Below are positions 9,161 to 16,371 of a DNA stretch of 64,000 nt, in pieces. How positions within the stretch are numbered: the first letter of the stretch is position 1; every line of letters starts with the position of its first letter. A program made the position numbers and the translations under genes. Origin of the DNA: Poindextera sp036494815 (GTDB taxonomy: Bacteria; Pseudomonadota; Alphaproteobacteria; Caulobacterales; Caulobacteraceae); NCBI GenBank assembly GCA_036494815.1, contig DASXNV010000106.1:62001-126000 (forward strand), read 5' to 3'. The notes beneath the pieces were generated by a model. It ran no database searches. It saw nothing but the letters and a program-made list of their open reading frames with translations, and was not told where the DNA came from.

Positions 9161-10164
9161 TCGGTGCGCGAGCGCTCGATCTGCAAGGTGGTGTGGTGGA
9201 CGCCGAAACGGCGCTCCAGAGCGTGGGTCAGGCCATTGCGGAACTGATCCTCGCCCTCGCCCGCCGGACGCACTAGATGGGCGGTGAGGGCGGTTTCCGT
9301 GGTGCTCATGGCCCAGACGTGCAGGTCATGCACATCGGTGACGCCTGGCCCTTGCAGCAGGAATTCACGGATCCGGTTCAGGTCGGCGCCTTCCGGGGCC
9401 GCGTCCAGGGCCAGATCCACCGATTCCCGCAACAGCCCCCAGGTGCCGATCACGATCACCAACACCACCAATATGGTGGTTACCGGGTCGATCCAGCTCC
9501 AGTGCGTCAGGGCGATCAGGCCGCCGGCGACGATCACCCCCACCGAGACGGCCGCATCCCCCGCCATGTGCAGGAAGGCGCCGCGGGCGTTGACGTCATG
9601 GCCGCTGTTCTTGACGAACATCAAGGCGGTTAGGGTATTGACGACCACGCCGATGGCGGCGACGGCCATGACCAGGCCGGGCTGGACCGCCTCTGGGTGC
9701 ACCAGCCGCTGGACCGACTCGACCACCAGGCCGCCGCTGACCAGCATCAACACGATACTGTTGGTCAGGGCCGCCAGCACGGTGGCCTTGCCGTAGCCAT
9801 AGGTGCGCCGCCCCTTGGCCGGGCGCTTGGACAGCCATAGGGCCACCCCGGCGAGCACCAGGCCCAGCACGTCGGAGAGATTGTGCCCCGCATCCGCCAC
9901 CAGGGCGGTGGAATGGGAAAGGAAGCCGCCGGTGGCCTCGGCCACCACGATCAGCACGTTCAGGCCGATAGCCAGGCCATAGCGCGGATCGTCGGGCGAG
10001 GCGTGGGCGTGGCCATGATGGCCGTGGCTGTGACTGTGGCTATGGTCATGATCGTGCTCGTGCTCGTGCCCATGATCGTGCTCGTGACCGTGGTCATGGC
10101 CAGGCGCATGATCGGCGCCGTCATGGTCGTGATGATGGTCGTGGTCGTGGCGATGGTCGCCCAT
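9142..10164 (-). CDS. Cation diffusion facilitator (zinc-type) with His-rich N-terminus
   Basis: A 340-residue inner-membrane metal:proton antiporter of the CDF/ZitB family. About 54 N-terminal cytoplasmic residues contain roughly 25 histidines alternating with Asp, Glu, Ser and Gly, a probable zinc buffer or sensor. The transport domain has ALVADAGHNLSDV in helix 2 and HMAGDAAVSVGV in helix 5, which supply the HxxxD metal site. The C-terminal domain (DVHDLHVWAMS) is the cytoplasmic dimerisation part. I chose ATG 10164. A TTG seven codons upstream is also possible. It is divergent from dapE and has a 16-bp dyad just upstream. Confidence 0.92.
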   Translation of the reverse strand: MGDHRHDHDHHHDHDGADHAPGHDHGHEHDHGHEHEHDHDHSHSHSHGHHGHAHASPDDPRYGLAIGLNVLIVVAEATGGFLSHSTALVADAGHNLSDVLGLVLAGVALWLSKRPAKGRRTYGYGKATVLAALTNSIVLMLVSGGLVVESVQRLVHPEAVQPGLVMAVAAIGVVVNTLTALMFVKNSGHDVNARGAFLHMAGDAAVSVGVIVAGGLIALTHWSWIDPVTTILVVLVIVIGTWGLLRESVDLALDAAPEGADLNRIREFLLQGPGVTDVHDLHVWAMSTTETALTAHLVRPAGEGEDQFRNGLTHALERRFGVHHTTLQIERSRTDHCPEC

Positions 10165-10193
10165 GGCGGCTCGGCGATGCTGCAAGAACTGGA

Positions 10194-10209
10194 TTTACCT
10201 CTAGGTAAA
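10194..10209. promoter_or_regulatory. Inverted repeat upstream of the CDF gene, possible operator
   Basis: TTTACCT-CT-AGGTAAA is a perfect 7-bp inverted repeat with a 2-base centre, 30 bases before the CDF start codon and 70 bases before dapE. A dyad this close to a metal-exporter gene is a reasonable operator candidate for a metal-responsive repressor or activator. No regulator gene is adjacent, so the protein is unknown. Confidence 0.45.
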
Positions 10210-10279
10210 CTGGCTCACGCGCCGACGCCAGCAGCAGCCGCCGATTGCGACACCAGAGCTTAGGCGTTAAGCGCGAGGC

Positions 10280-11416
10280 ATGACCCTCGATCCCGTCACC
10301 CTCGCCCAGGACCTGATCCGCCGCCCGTCCGTCACCCCCGCGGACGCCGGAGCCATGGACGTGCTGCAAGACGCCTTGACCGCCATCGGCTTTCACTGCC
10401 GGCGCCTGCGTTTCGGCGAGATCGAAAACCTCTACGCCCGGCGGGGGGAGGCGGGGCCGAACCTGTGTTTCGCCGGCCATACCGACGTGGTGCCCGTGGG
10501 CGACGCCGCCGCCTGGAGCCGCGGGCCATTCGAGGCCCGGATTGACGGCGGTGTGCTGTATGGCCGCGGCGCGGTGGACATGAAGGGGGCGATCGCCGCC
10601 TTCGCCGCCGCTTCGGCGCTGGCCGAGGTCAAGGGCTCACTGTCATTCCTGATCACCGGCGACGAGGAGGGTGCGGCCGAGGACGGCACCGCCCGCCTGG
10701 TCGAGACCCTGAGGGCCGAGGGCGACCGCATCGACCATTGCGTGCTGGGCGAGCCAACCTCGTCGGCCCAGCTCGGCGACCAGATCAAGATCGGCCGGCG
10801 CGGCAGCCTCAACGCCTGGATCACCGTGGATGGAACCCAGGGCCATGTGGCCTATCCGCACCACGCGGCCAACCCGATTCCCCCGCTGATCCGGCTCTTG
10901 GCCCGGCTGCAGGCGCGGGTGCTGGATAAGGGCCATGCCGGCTTTCAGGCCTCGAACCTGGAGGTGACCACGGTGGACGTGGGCAATCCGGCGACCAATG
11001 TCATTCCCGCCCAGGCCAAGGCGCGGCTGAACATCCGCTTCAACCCGGCCCATGACGGCCAGGCCTTGATCGCTTGGCTGGCTGAGGAATGCGCCGCCGA
11101 GGACGCAGCCTTCGCCGGCAAGGTCGGCCTGACCACCAAGCTGACGGGGAACGCCTTTCTCACCGAACCGGGCCCGTTCGTGGAGGTCTGTGCAGCGGCG
11201 GTCGCGGACGTGCTTGGCCGCAAGCCGGAGCTCAGCACCACCGGCGGCATTTCCGACGCCCGCTTCATCCGCAGCCTGTGCCCGGTGGTGGAACTGGGTC
11301 TGGTCAACGCCACCATGCACGCGGTCGACGAGTGCGTGCCGGTGGAGCACATCCGCGACCTGACCAAGGTCTATGGCCGGCTGATCGAGCGCTATTTCGC
11401 GGCGTTCGGGTCGTAG
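10280..11416 (+). CDS. dapE: Succinyl-diaminopimelate desuccinylase
   Basis: A 378-residue M20-family di-zinc hydrolase that releases succinate from N-succinyl-LL-diaminopimelate in lysine and peptidoglycan precursor synthesis. Metal ligands are in place: His67 and Asp69 (GHTDVVPVGD), Asp100 (GAVDMKG), the catalytic glutamates at 129-130 (TGDEEG) and Glu158 (LGEPTSS). The IGRRGSLNAWITVDGTQGHV segment is typical of DapE rather than ArgE. The length is normal. The 3' end overlaps convergent truA by 25 bases. The def/fmt/truA/dapE neighbourhood is common in alphaproteobacteria. Confidence 0.96.
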   Translation: MTLDPVTLAQDLIRRPSVTPADAGAMDVLQDALTAIGFHCRRLRFGEIENLYARRGEAGPNLCFAGHTDVVPVGDAAAWSRGPFEARIDGGVLYGRGAVDMKGAIAAFAAASALAEVKGSLSFLITGDEEGAAEDGTARLVETLRAEGDRIDHCVLGEPTSSAQLGDQIKIGRRGSLNAWITVDGTQGHVAYPHHAANPIPPLIRLLARLQARVLDKGHAGFQASNLEVTTVDVGNPATNVIPAQAKARLNIRFNPAHDGQALIAWLAEECAAEDAAFAGKVGLTTKLTGNAFLTEPGPFVEVCAAAVADVLGRKPELSTTGGISDARFIRSLCPVVELGLVNATMHAVDECVPVEHIRDLTKVYGRLIERYFAAFGS

Positions 11417-12147
11417 TCAACCCCCGTCAGGTAGAGCCCGTCGGACGGCGCCACCGGCCCACAGGCATGGCGATCCTTGGCCTCCAGGGCCGAGCGCAGA
11501 TGCGCCGCCGTCCAGCGGCCAATCCCAACCTCGGCCAGGCTGCCGGTCATGGACCGCACCTGGCGGTGCAGGAAGGAGCGCGCGGCGAAGCTCAGCAACA
11601 CCTGCTCGCCCTCGCGCCACACCCGCACCTCGTCCAGGGTCTTGACCGGCGACTTGGCCTGACACTTCAGGTCGCGAAAGGTCGTGAAGTCGTGCAGGCC
11701 GATCAGGACCTGGGCGGCGGCGTGCATGGCCTCGGCGTCCAGCGGCTTTCTGAAATGCCAGACCCGGCCCTTGTCCAGGGCCGGCGGACTGCGCCTGGCC
11801 AGGATCCGGTAGAGATAGCGCCGCCCGGTGGCGGAGAAGCGAGCGTGGAAATCGCCCTCGGCCAAGGTGGCCTCGAGGATCGAGATCGGCTGGGGGACCA
11901 GGTGAGCGTTGAGGGCGTCGCGCACCACGTCCGGCTTCCAGGCCTTGGTCAGATCGATATGTAGCACCTGGCCGGTGGCGTGGACCCCGGTGTCGGTGCG
12001 CCCGGCGGCCTGCAGGCGCAGATCCTCCCCGCAAAAGGCCTTGACCGCACGCTCGATGGAGCCCTGCACCGTGGGCAGATCGGCCTGGGCCTGATAGCCG
12101 CAATAGGGACGGCCGTCATATTCGACCAAAAGACGGTAGCGAGGCAT
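11392..12147 (-). CDS. truA: tRNA pseudouridine(38-40) synthase
   Basis: A 251-residue TruA that makes pseudouridine at positions 38-40 of the tRNA anticodon stem. The catalytic Asp52 lies in AAGRTDTGVHA. RYRLLVEYDGRPYCGYQ and the later FLHRQVRSMTGSL are family landmarks. The start ATG shares one base with the fmt stop (TGATG), so fmt and truA are translationally coupled. Confidence 0.97.
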   Translation of the reverse strand: MPRYRLLVEYDGRPYCGYQAQADLPTVQGSIERAVKAFCGEDLRLQAAGRTDTGVHATGQVLHIDLTKAWKPDVVRDALNAHLVPQPISILEATLAEGDFHARFSATGRRYLYRILARRSPPALDKGRVWHFRKPLDAEAMHAAAQVLIGLHDFTTFRDLKCQAKSPVKTLDEVRVWREGEQVLLSFAARSFLHRQVRSMTGSLAEVGIGRWTAAHLRSALEAKDRHACGPVAPSDGLYLTGVDYDPNAAK

Positions 12148-13073
12148 CAGCCCAAACGCGCCCCTGCGACGAGCGGAAAACCGCGCAGAAAGAGATCGGC
12201 CTCCTGAGCCGCCCGGCCCTCGCGCTGGGCGCGCAGCAGGCGAATCGCGCCGTCACCGCAGGCGATCAGCAGCCTGTCGTCCAGCACCTGGCCCGGTTCG
12301 CCCTCGCCATCCTCGACGGCCGAAAGCAGGGCCTTGATCCGGACCGGCCCGCGCTCGCCCGGCGCATAGGTCCAGGCGCCCGGAAAGGGCGACAGGCCGC
12401 GAATGCGCCGGTCGATCTCGATCGCCGACCGGCCCCAATCGATCTGCGTTTCGGAGCGGCGGATTTTCTTGGCGTAGGTGACGCCTTCCTCGGCCTGCGG
12501 CGTCTCGACGGCCTCGCCCCGCGCCAGGGCCTCCAGGGCGCGGACCAGCAGGGCCGCGCCGATGGGGGCCAGGCGGTCATGCAGCGAGCCTGCGGTTTCC
12601 AGGGCGTCCAGGCGCACCTGTTGGCCCATCAGCACCGGCCCCTCATCCAGGCCTTCGCTCATATGCATGACCTGGACCCCACTGAAGCGGTCCCCGGCCA
12701 TCACCGCCCGCTGGATCGGCGCGGCGCCCCGCCAGCGCGGCAACAGCGAGCCGTGCAGGTTGAAACAGCCGAGTTTGGGGACGTCCAGGACCTCGCGCAC
12801 CAGGATCTGACCGAAAGCCACCACCACCGCAGCGTCCAGCTCAAGGGCGGCGAAGGCGGAGACCTCTTCCGGATCGCGCATGGAAGCGGGGGTTCGCACG
12901 AGATAGCCGCGGCTTTCGGCGAAGGCGTGCACCGCCGAGGGCCGCTGGGCTTGGCCACGGCCGCGCGGCACCGGCGGCTGGGAATAGACCGCCGCGATCT
13001 CATGGCCCGCCTCGGCCAGGGCGGAGAGGGCGGGAACGGCGAAATCGGGGGTGCCGAGAAAGGCGATGCGCAT
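12147..13073 (-). CDS. fmt: Methionyl-tRNA formyltransferase
   Basis: A 308-residue enzyme that formylates initiator Met-tRNA with 10-formyl-THF. I chose ATG 13073 because MRIAFLGTPDFAVPAL is the canonical N-terminus. The frame extends 12 codons further upstream. Catalytic residues Asn105, His107 and Asp143 sit in FNLHGSLLPRWRGAAPIQRA and MSEGLDEGPVL. The C-terminal OB-like domain follows. It is coupled to truA downstream. Its usual partner def lies 420 bases upstream on the same strand but is separated by an opposite-strand lipoprotein gene. Confidence 0.97.
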   Translation of the reverse strand: MRIAFLGTPDFAVPALSALAEAGHEIAAVYSQPPVPRGRGQAQRPSAVHAFAESRGYLVRTPASMRDPEEVSAFAALELDAAVVVAFGQILVREVLDVPKLGCFNLHGSLLPRWRGAAPIQRAVMAGDRFSGVQVMHMSEGLDEGPVLMGQQVRLDALETAGSLHDRLAPIGAALLVRALEALARGEAVETPQAEEGVTYAKKIRRSETQIDWGRSAIEIDRRIRGLSPFPGAWTYAPGERGPVRIKALLSAVEDGEGEPGQVLDDRLLIACGDGAIRLLRAQREGRAAQEADLFLRGFPLVAGARLG

Positions 13074-13172
13074 GGGCAAGGGGTTTAGCGGGGCCAAGCG
13101 CCGCCGCAAAGCCTCAGCGGGAACCCGCCGCTCAAGCCGACCGTTGCAACCTCATCCGAAGGAAACACCAAG

Positions 13173-13499
13173 ATGCCCTACGCCCGTACATTGATGATTT
13201 CACTGATGGCCTTGTCCGCCGCAGCCTGCTCCCGCTCCGACACCGATTCCGTCAAGCACGACCTGAAGGCTGCGGGCGGCGAGGTTTCGGCCGAGGGCCA
13301 GAAGATCCGCCAGGATCCCAATGTACAACAGGCCGGCGCCGACCTGCACCACGCCGCCAACGACGCGCGCGTGGCGATCCGCGAAGGCGCGGCCACGGCG
13401 GCCGACAAGACGGCTGAGGCGGCGGAAAAGGCTCGGATGGATGCCCATCGGGCCGCCGACGACGCCAAGGCCAAGGCCGGCGACCAGAACCAGAATTAA
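13173..13499 (+). CDS. Small Ala/Asp-rich lipoprotein, unknown function
   Basis: A 108-residue protein with a signal peptide and lipobox (ALSAAAC, Cys at about residue 19), followed by an Ala, Asp, Lys and Glu-rich region that should form long amphipathic helices. A good AAGGAAA ribosome binding site precedes ATG 13173. It lies on the opposite strand inside the def-fmt interval and its stop codon overlaps the end of def. The helical Ala/Lys/Asp pattern recalls small envelope or stress lipoproteins, but I do not recognise the family. Confidence 0.8.
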   Translation: MPYARTLMISLMALSAAACSRSDTDSVKHDLKAAGGEVSAEGQKIRQDPNVQQAGADLHHAANDARVAIREGAATAADKTAEAAEKARMDAHRAADDAKAKAGDQNQN

Positions 13500-14008
13500 G
13501 CGGCCTTGGCGGCCTTCTTGACCTTGCTCACCGCGCGGTCGCGCTTCAGGCGTGACAGGTGGTCGATAAACAGCACCCCTTCCAGGTGGTCCATCTCGTG
13601 CTGGATGCAGACGGCGTACATGCCCTCGGCATCCTCTTCGATCAGCTCGCCCTGATAGTTGAGGTATTTCAGCTTCACCCGCGCCGGACGCTCGACCTCA
13701 TCATAGATGTCCGGAATCGACAGGCAGCCTTCCTCGTAGGGGACAGTCTCTTCCGAGCGCCAGGTGATTTCCGGATTGACGAAATAGCGCGGCGCCTTGG
13801 GTTCGTCCTCGCGGGACAGGTCCATGACGATCACCCGCTTGGCCACGCCGATCTGGATCGCGGCCAGGCCGATGCCGGGAGCCTCGTACATGGTCTCCAG
13901 CATGTCATCCATCAAGGCGCGCAGGGCCTCGTCGACCCCGCCTTCGACGGGTGCGGAGACCTGCTTCAGGCGCGGGTCGGGCACGATCAGGATATCTCTT
14001 AGAGCCAT
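13496..14008 (-). CDS. def: Peptide deformylase
   Basis: A 170-residue metallohydrolase that removes the formyl group from nascent proteins. All three motifs are intact: GIGLAAIQIG (45-54), EGCLS with metal ligand Cys95, and QHEMDHL with His137, catalytic Glu138 and His141. The Lys/Ala-rich C-terminal extension is usual in alphaproteobacteria. It lies 14 bases downstream of rmuC. It works with Fmt, encoded further along on the same strand. Confidence 0.97.
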   Translation of the reverse strand: MALRDILIVPDPRLKQVSAPVEGGVDEALRALMDDMLETMYEAPGIGLAAIQIGVAKRVIVMDLSREDEPKAPRYFVNPEITWRSEETVPYEEGCLSIPDIYDEVERPARVKLKYLNYQGELIEEDAEGMYAVCIQHEMDHLEGVLFIDHLSRLKRDRAVSKVKKAAKAA

Positions 14009-14022
14009 GGGCTTCAGGTAGG

Positions 14023-15291
14023 TCAGCCAATTCCGAGCGTCAAGGTCGGCTTCTCAGCCGAATCGTCGCTGATTAGCTTGGTCAAGGGGCGAATTCCACC
14101 CTCCACCCCTTCCAGGGCCGGGATCTCCTTGCCCTCGTGATCCACGGCCAGATCCTCGAACCGGCGGGCCTGGGTCAGAACCTGGCTTTCCAGCGAGGCG
14201 ACAAAGGAATTGTACCTGCCGACCGCGCCCTCCAGGGCCTTGCCGAGGGCCGCGGTGTGGCCGCCCATCACCGACAGGCGCTTGTAAAGCTCGCGGCCCA
14301 GGCTGGCGATCTGGTCGGCGTTGGCCGCCTGTTCCTCCACCCTCCAGCCATAGGCCACCGCCTTGCACAGCGCGAACAGGGTGGTGGGTGTGACCAGCAG
14401 CACCCGCTTCTCCATGGCCTCGGTCATCAGGTCGGGGGCGCGGTCGAGAGCGGCGGCCAGGAAGCCGTCGCCGGGCACGAACATGGCAACGAAGTCGGGG
14501 GAGCCCTCCTTCTGGAACTGGTCCCAATAGGCCTTGGCCGACAGGCCGATCATGTGCGCGCGGACGCTGGCGCCGTGTCGGGCCAGGGCCGCCTCGCGGG
14601 AGGCGTCATCGGCCGCGTCCTGGGCTTCTAGAAAGGCGTTGAGCGAGCATTTGGCGTCGATCACAAACACCCCGCCGCCGGGCATGCGCACCTTGACGTC
14701 CGGGCGGCGACGACCCTCGTCGGTGTCCACCGAGAACTGCTCCTCGAAATCGAAGCGCTTGGTCAGGCCGGCGGCCTCCAGCACGTTGCGCAGGGTCTGC
14801 TCACCCCAGCGCCCTTGCACGCCCGCCCCGCGCCTCAGGGCCGCCGACAGCTTGCGCGCCTCGGCCTGGGTGTCGGTGGAGGCCTGCATCAGGGCCGCGA
14901 TCTGGGCTTTCAGGCCGCCGGACTCCTCGGCGCGGGCCTTTTCCACGGCGGTGACCTGGGCCTGGAACTTGGCCAGGGTTTCCGCCACCGGTTTCAGCTG
15001 GGCCTCGATGCGGGCCTTGGAATGTTCCTCCTGCGACTTGAAGGTCTCAGCCGCGCGGGTGACCAGCTGTTCGGCCACCACCTGGGCCGAGGCCGCCGCC
15101 TGGGCGCGCACCGCCTCCTGGATCTGTCCTTGATTGGCCTCGGTCATGCGCAGCCGCTCCTGCGCCCGCGCCAGCTCCCGATCCAGCTCCGCCGACCGGG
15201 CGCGCTCGCGGCCGAGCGCCATGAGGACCCCCACCAGACCAAGGCTGGTGATGACGGCGACGGCGGCGAGGATCAGGGAAATCGCGTTCAT
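14023..15291 (-). CDS. rmuC: DNA recombination protein RmuC
   Basis: A 422-residue RmuC-family protein. It has an N-terminal membrane anchor (about residues 5-25), a long coiled-coil stretch (about 30-150, rich in Ala, Glu and Arg), and the conserved RmuC nuclease-like core with WGEQTLRNVLEAAGL, PDVKVRMPGG and VIDAKCSLNAF. The family limits inversion and rearrangement at short repeats and resembles PD-(D/E)XK nucleases. It probably forms a transcription unit with def. Confidence 0.93.
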   Translation of the reverse strand: MNAISLILAAVAVITSLGLVGVLMALGRERARSAELDRELARAQERLRMTEANQGQIQEAVRAQAAASAQVVAEQLVTRAAETFKSQEEHSKARIEAQLKPVAETLAKFQAQVTAVEKARAEESGGLKAQIAALMQASTDTQAEARKLSAALRRGAGVQGRWGEQTLRNVLEAAGLTKRFDFEEQFSVDTDEGRRRPDVKVRMPGGGVFVIDAKCSLNAFLEAQDAADDASREAALARHGASVRAHMIGLSAKAYWDQFQKEGSPDFVAMFVPGDGFLAAALDRAPDLMTEAMEKRVLLVTPTTLFALCKAVAYGWRVEEQAANADQIASLGRELYKRLSVMGGHTAALGKALEGAVGRYNSFVASLESQVLTQARRFEDLAVDHEGKEIPALEGVEGGIRPLTKLISDDSAEKPTLTLGIG

Positions 15292-15394
15292 GCTCTGCTT
15301 TCTACGCGGAGTCGGAAAGCGCGCGAACCCGCAAGCGACCGCTCTAAAATTAGCCGCTCAGACCGCCTTCGCGGGGATTCTATAGCCCGCCCAG

Positions 15395-15420
15395 AACAAA
15401 ACGGCAACGGATCCGCTCTA
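15395..15420 (-). repeat. Possible half copy of the TAGAGC palindromic repeat
   Basis: On the minus strand this reads TAGAGCGGATCCGTTGCC, with the leading TAG used as the recR stop codon. It resembles the left half of the complete 52-bp repeats at 32846-32897 and 54318-54369 but has no matching right arm. The remaining bases to rmuC (15292-15394) show nothing else that I can identify. Confidence 0.35.
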
Positions 15421-16020
15421 AGCCGGCCGTCGCGCCCTCAGCGCCTGAGCGATCGTCCCGTCGTCCAGCCAGTCCAGTTCCCCGCCCACCGGCACCCCAC
15501 GCGCCAGGCTGGTGACCGAGACGCCGGTGGGGGCTAGGCGTTCGGCGAGGTAGTGGGCGGTGGTCTGGCCGTCGACCGTGGCCGGCAGGGCCAGGATAAC
15601 TTCGCGCACCTCACCCGAGCCCACCCGGCCAATCAGGTCGCCGACACGCAAGGTCTCAGGCCCTCGCCCATCCAGGGCCGAGAGCAGGCCGCCCAGCACA
15701 TGGTAGCGCCCGCGAAACGAGCCGCCGCGCTCCATGGCCCATAAGCCGCCGACCTCCTCGACCACGCACAGCAGGGCCGCATCGCGCGTGCGGTCGGCGC
15801 AGACGGCGCAGGGGTCGGAGGTGTCGAGGGCGCCGCAGGTGGAACAGGCCTGCACCCGCTCGGCCGCCGCCGCCATGGCCTGGGCCAGCGGGATCAGCAG
15901 CTGGTCGCGGCGTTTGAGCAGGGCCAGGGCCGAGCGGCGCGCGGATCGGGGTCCCAGCCCTGGCAGCTTGGCCAGGAGGGCGATCAGGCGCTCGATCTCA
16001 GGTCCGGCGGAGGCGGCCAA
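15418..16020 (-). CDS. recR: Recombination mediator RecR
   Basis: A 200-residue RecR that helps load RecA at gaps together with RecF/RecO. It has the N-terminal helix-hairpin-helix (LAKLPGLGPRSARR), a four-cysteine zinc finger (Cys59, 62, 71 and 74) and a Toprim domain (LCVVEEVGGLWAMER). The start codon is TTG at 16020, directly after ybaB, in the usual dnaX-ybaB-recR order. The stop codon lies in a degenerate palindromic repeat. Confidence 0.96.
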   Translation of the reverse strand: MAASAGPEIERLIALLAKLPGLGPRSARRSALALLKRRDQLLIPLAQAMAAAAERVQACSTCGALDTSDPCAVCADRTRDAALLCVVEEVGGLWAMERGGSFRGRYHVLGGLLSALDGRGPETLRVGDLIGRVGSGEVREVILALPATVDGQTTAHYLAERLAPTGVSVTSLARGVPVGGELDWLDDGTIAQALRARRPA

Positions 16021-16029
16021 ATGCGGCGT

Positions 16030-16350
16030 CTAGAACTTGGGAAAGCCGGGCATGCCGGCCAGGGGGCCAGCCACCGCCTTCATGGTCTCGGCCTGGGCGG
16101 CGTCCAGCTTCTTCTTGGCGTCGGCATGGGCGGCGACCATGAGGTCGGCCAAGAGCTCGCCCTCGCCCGGCCGCAGCAGTTCGTCGTCGATGGCCACGCC
16201 GGTCAACTCGCCCGAGCCCCGCAGGGTCACGCGCACCATGCCGCCGCCGGCCGCGCCTTCGACCAGGGTCTCGGCCAGCTGGGCCTGGGCTTCCTGCAGC
16301 TTCTGCTGCATGGCCTGGGCCTGTTTCATCAGGGCGCCGAGGTCTTTCAT
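16030..16350 (-). CDS. YbaB/EbfC nucleoid-associated protein
   Basis: A 106-residue DNA-binding protein of the YbaB/EbfC family, normally encoded between dnaX and recR as here. MKDLGALMKQAQAMQQKLQE opens the helical hairpin, and GMVRVTLRGSGELTGVAID is the beta-sheet signature. ATG 16350 is preceded by GGAG; a TTG four codons upstream is less likely. It bends or compacts DNA as a dimer. Confidence 0.95.
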   Translation of the reverse strand: MKDLGALMKQAQAMQQKLQEAQAQLAETLVEGAAGGGMVRVTLRGSGELTGVAIDDELLRPGEGELLADLMVAAHADAKKKLDAAQAETMKAVAGPLAGMPGFPKF

Positions 16351-16371
16351 GGGGGGCTCCAAGTCGTCAAA

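Noticed and set aside
9883..10263. Plus-strand frame with a very hydrophobic Val/Met run, resembling a membrane peptide
   Set aside because: It is the antisense reading of the His-rich tract of the CDF gene (CAC/CAT read as GTG/ATG).
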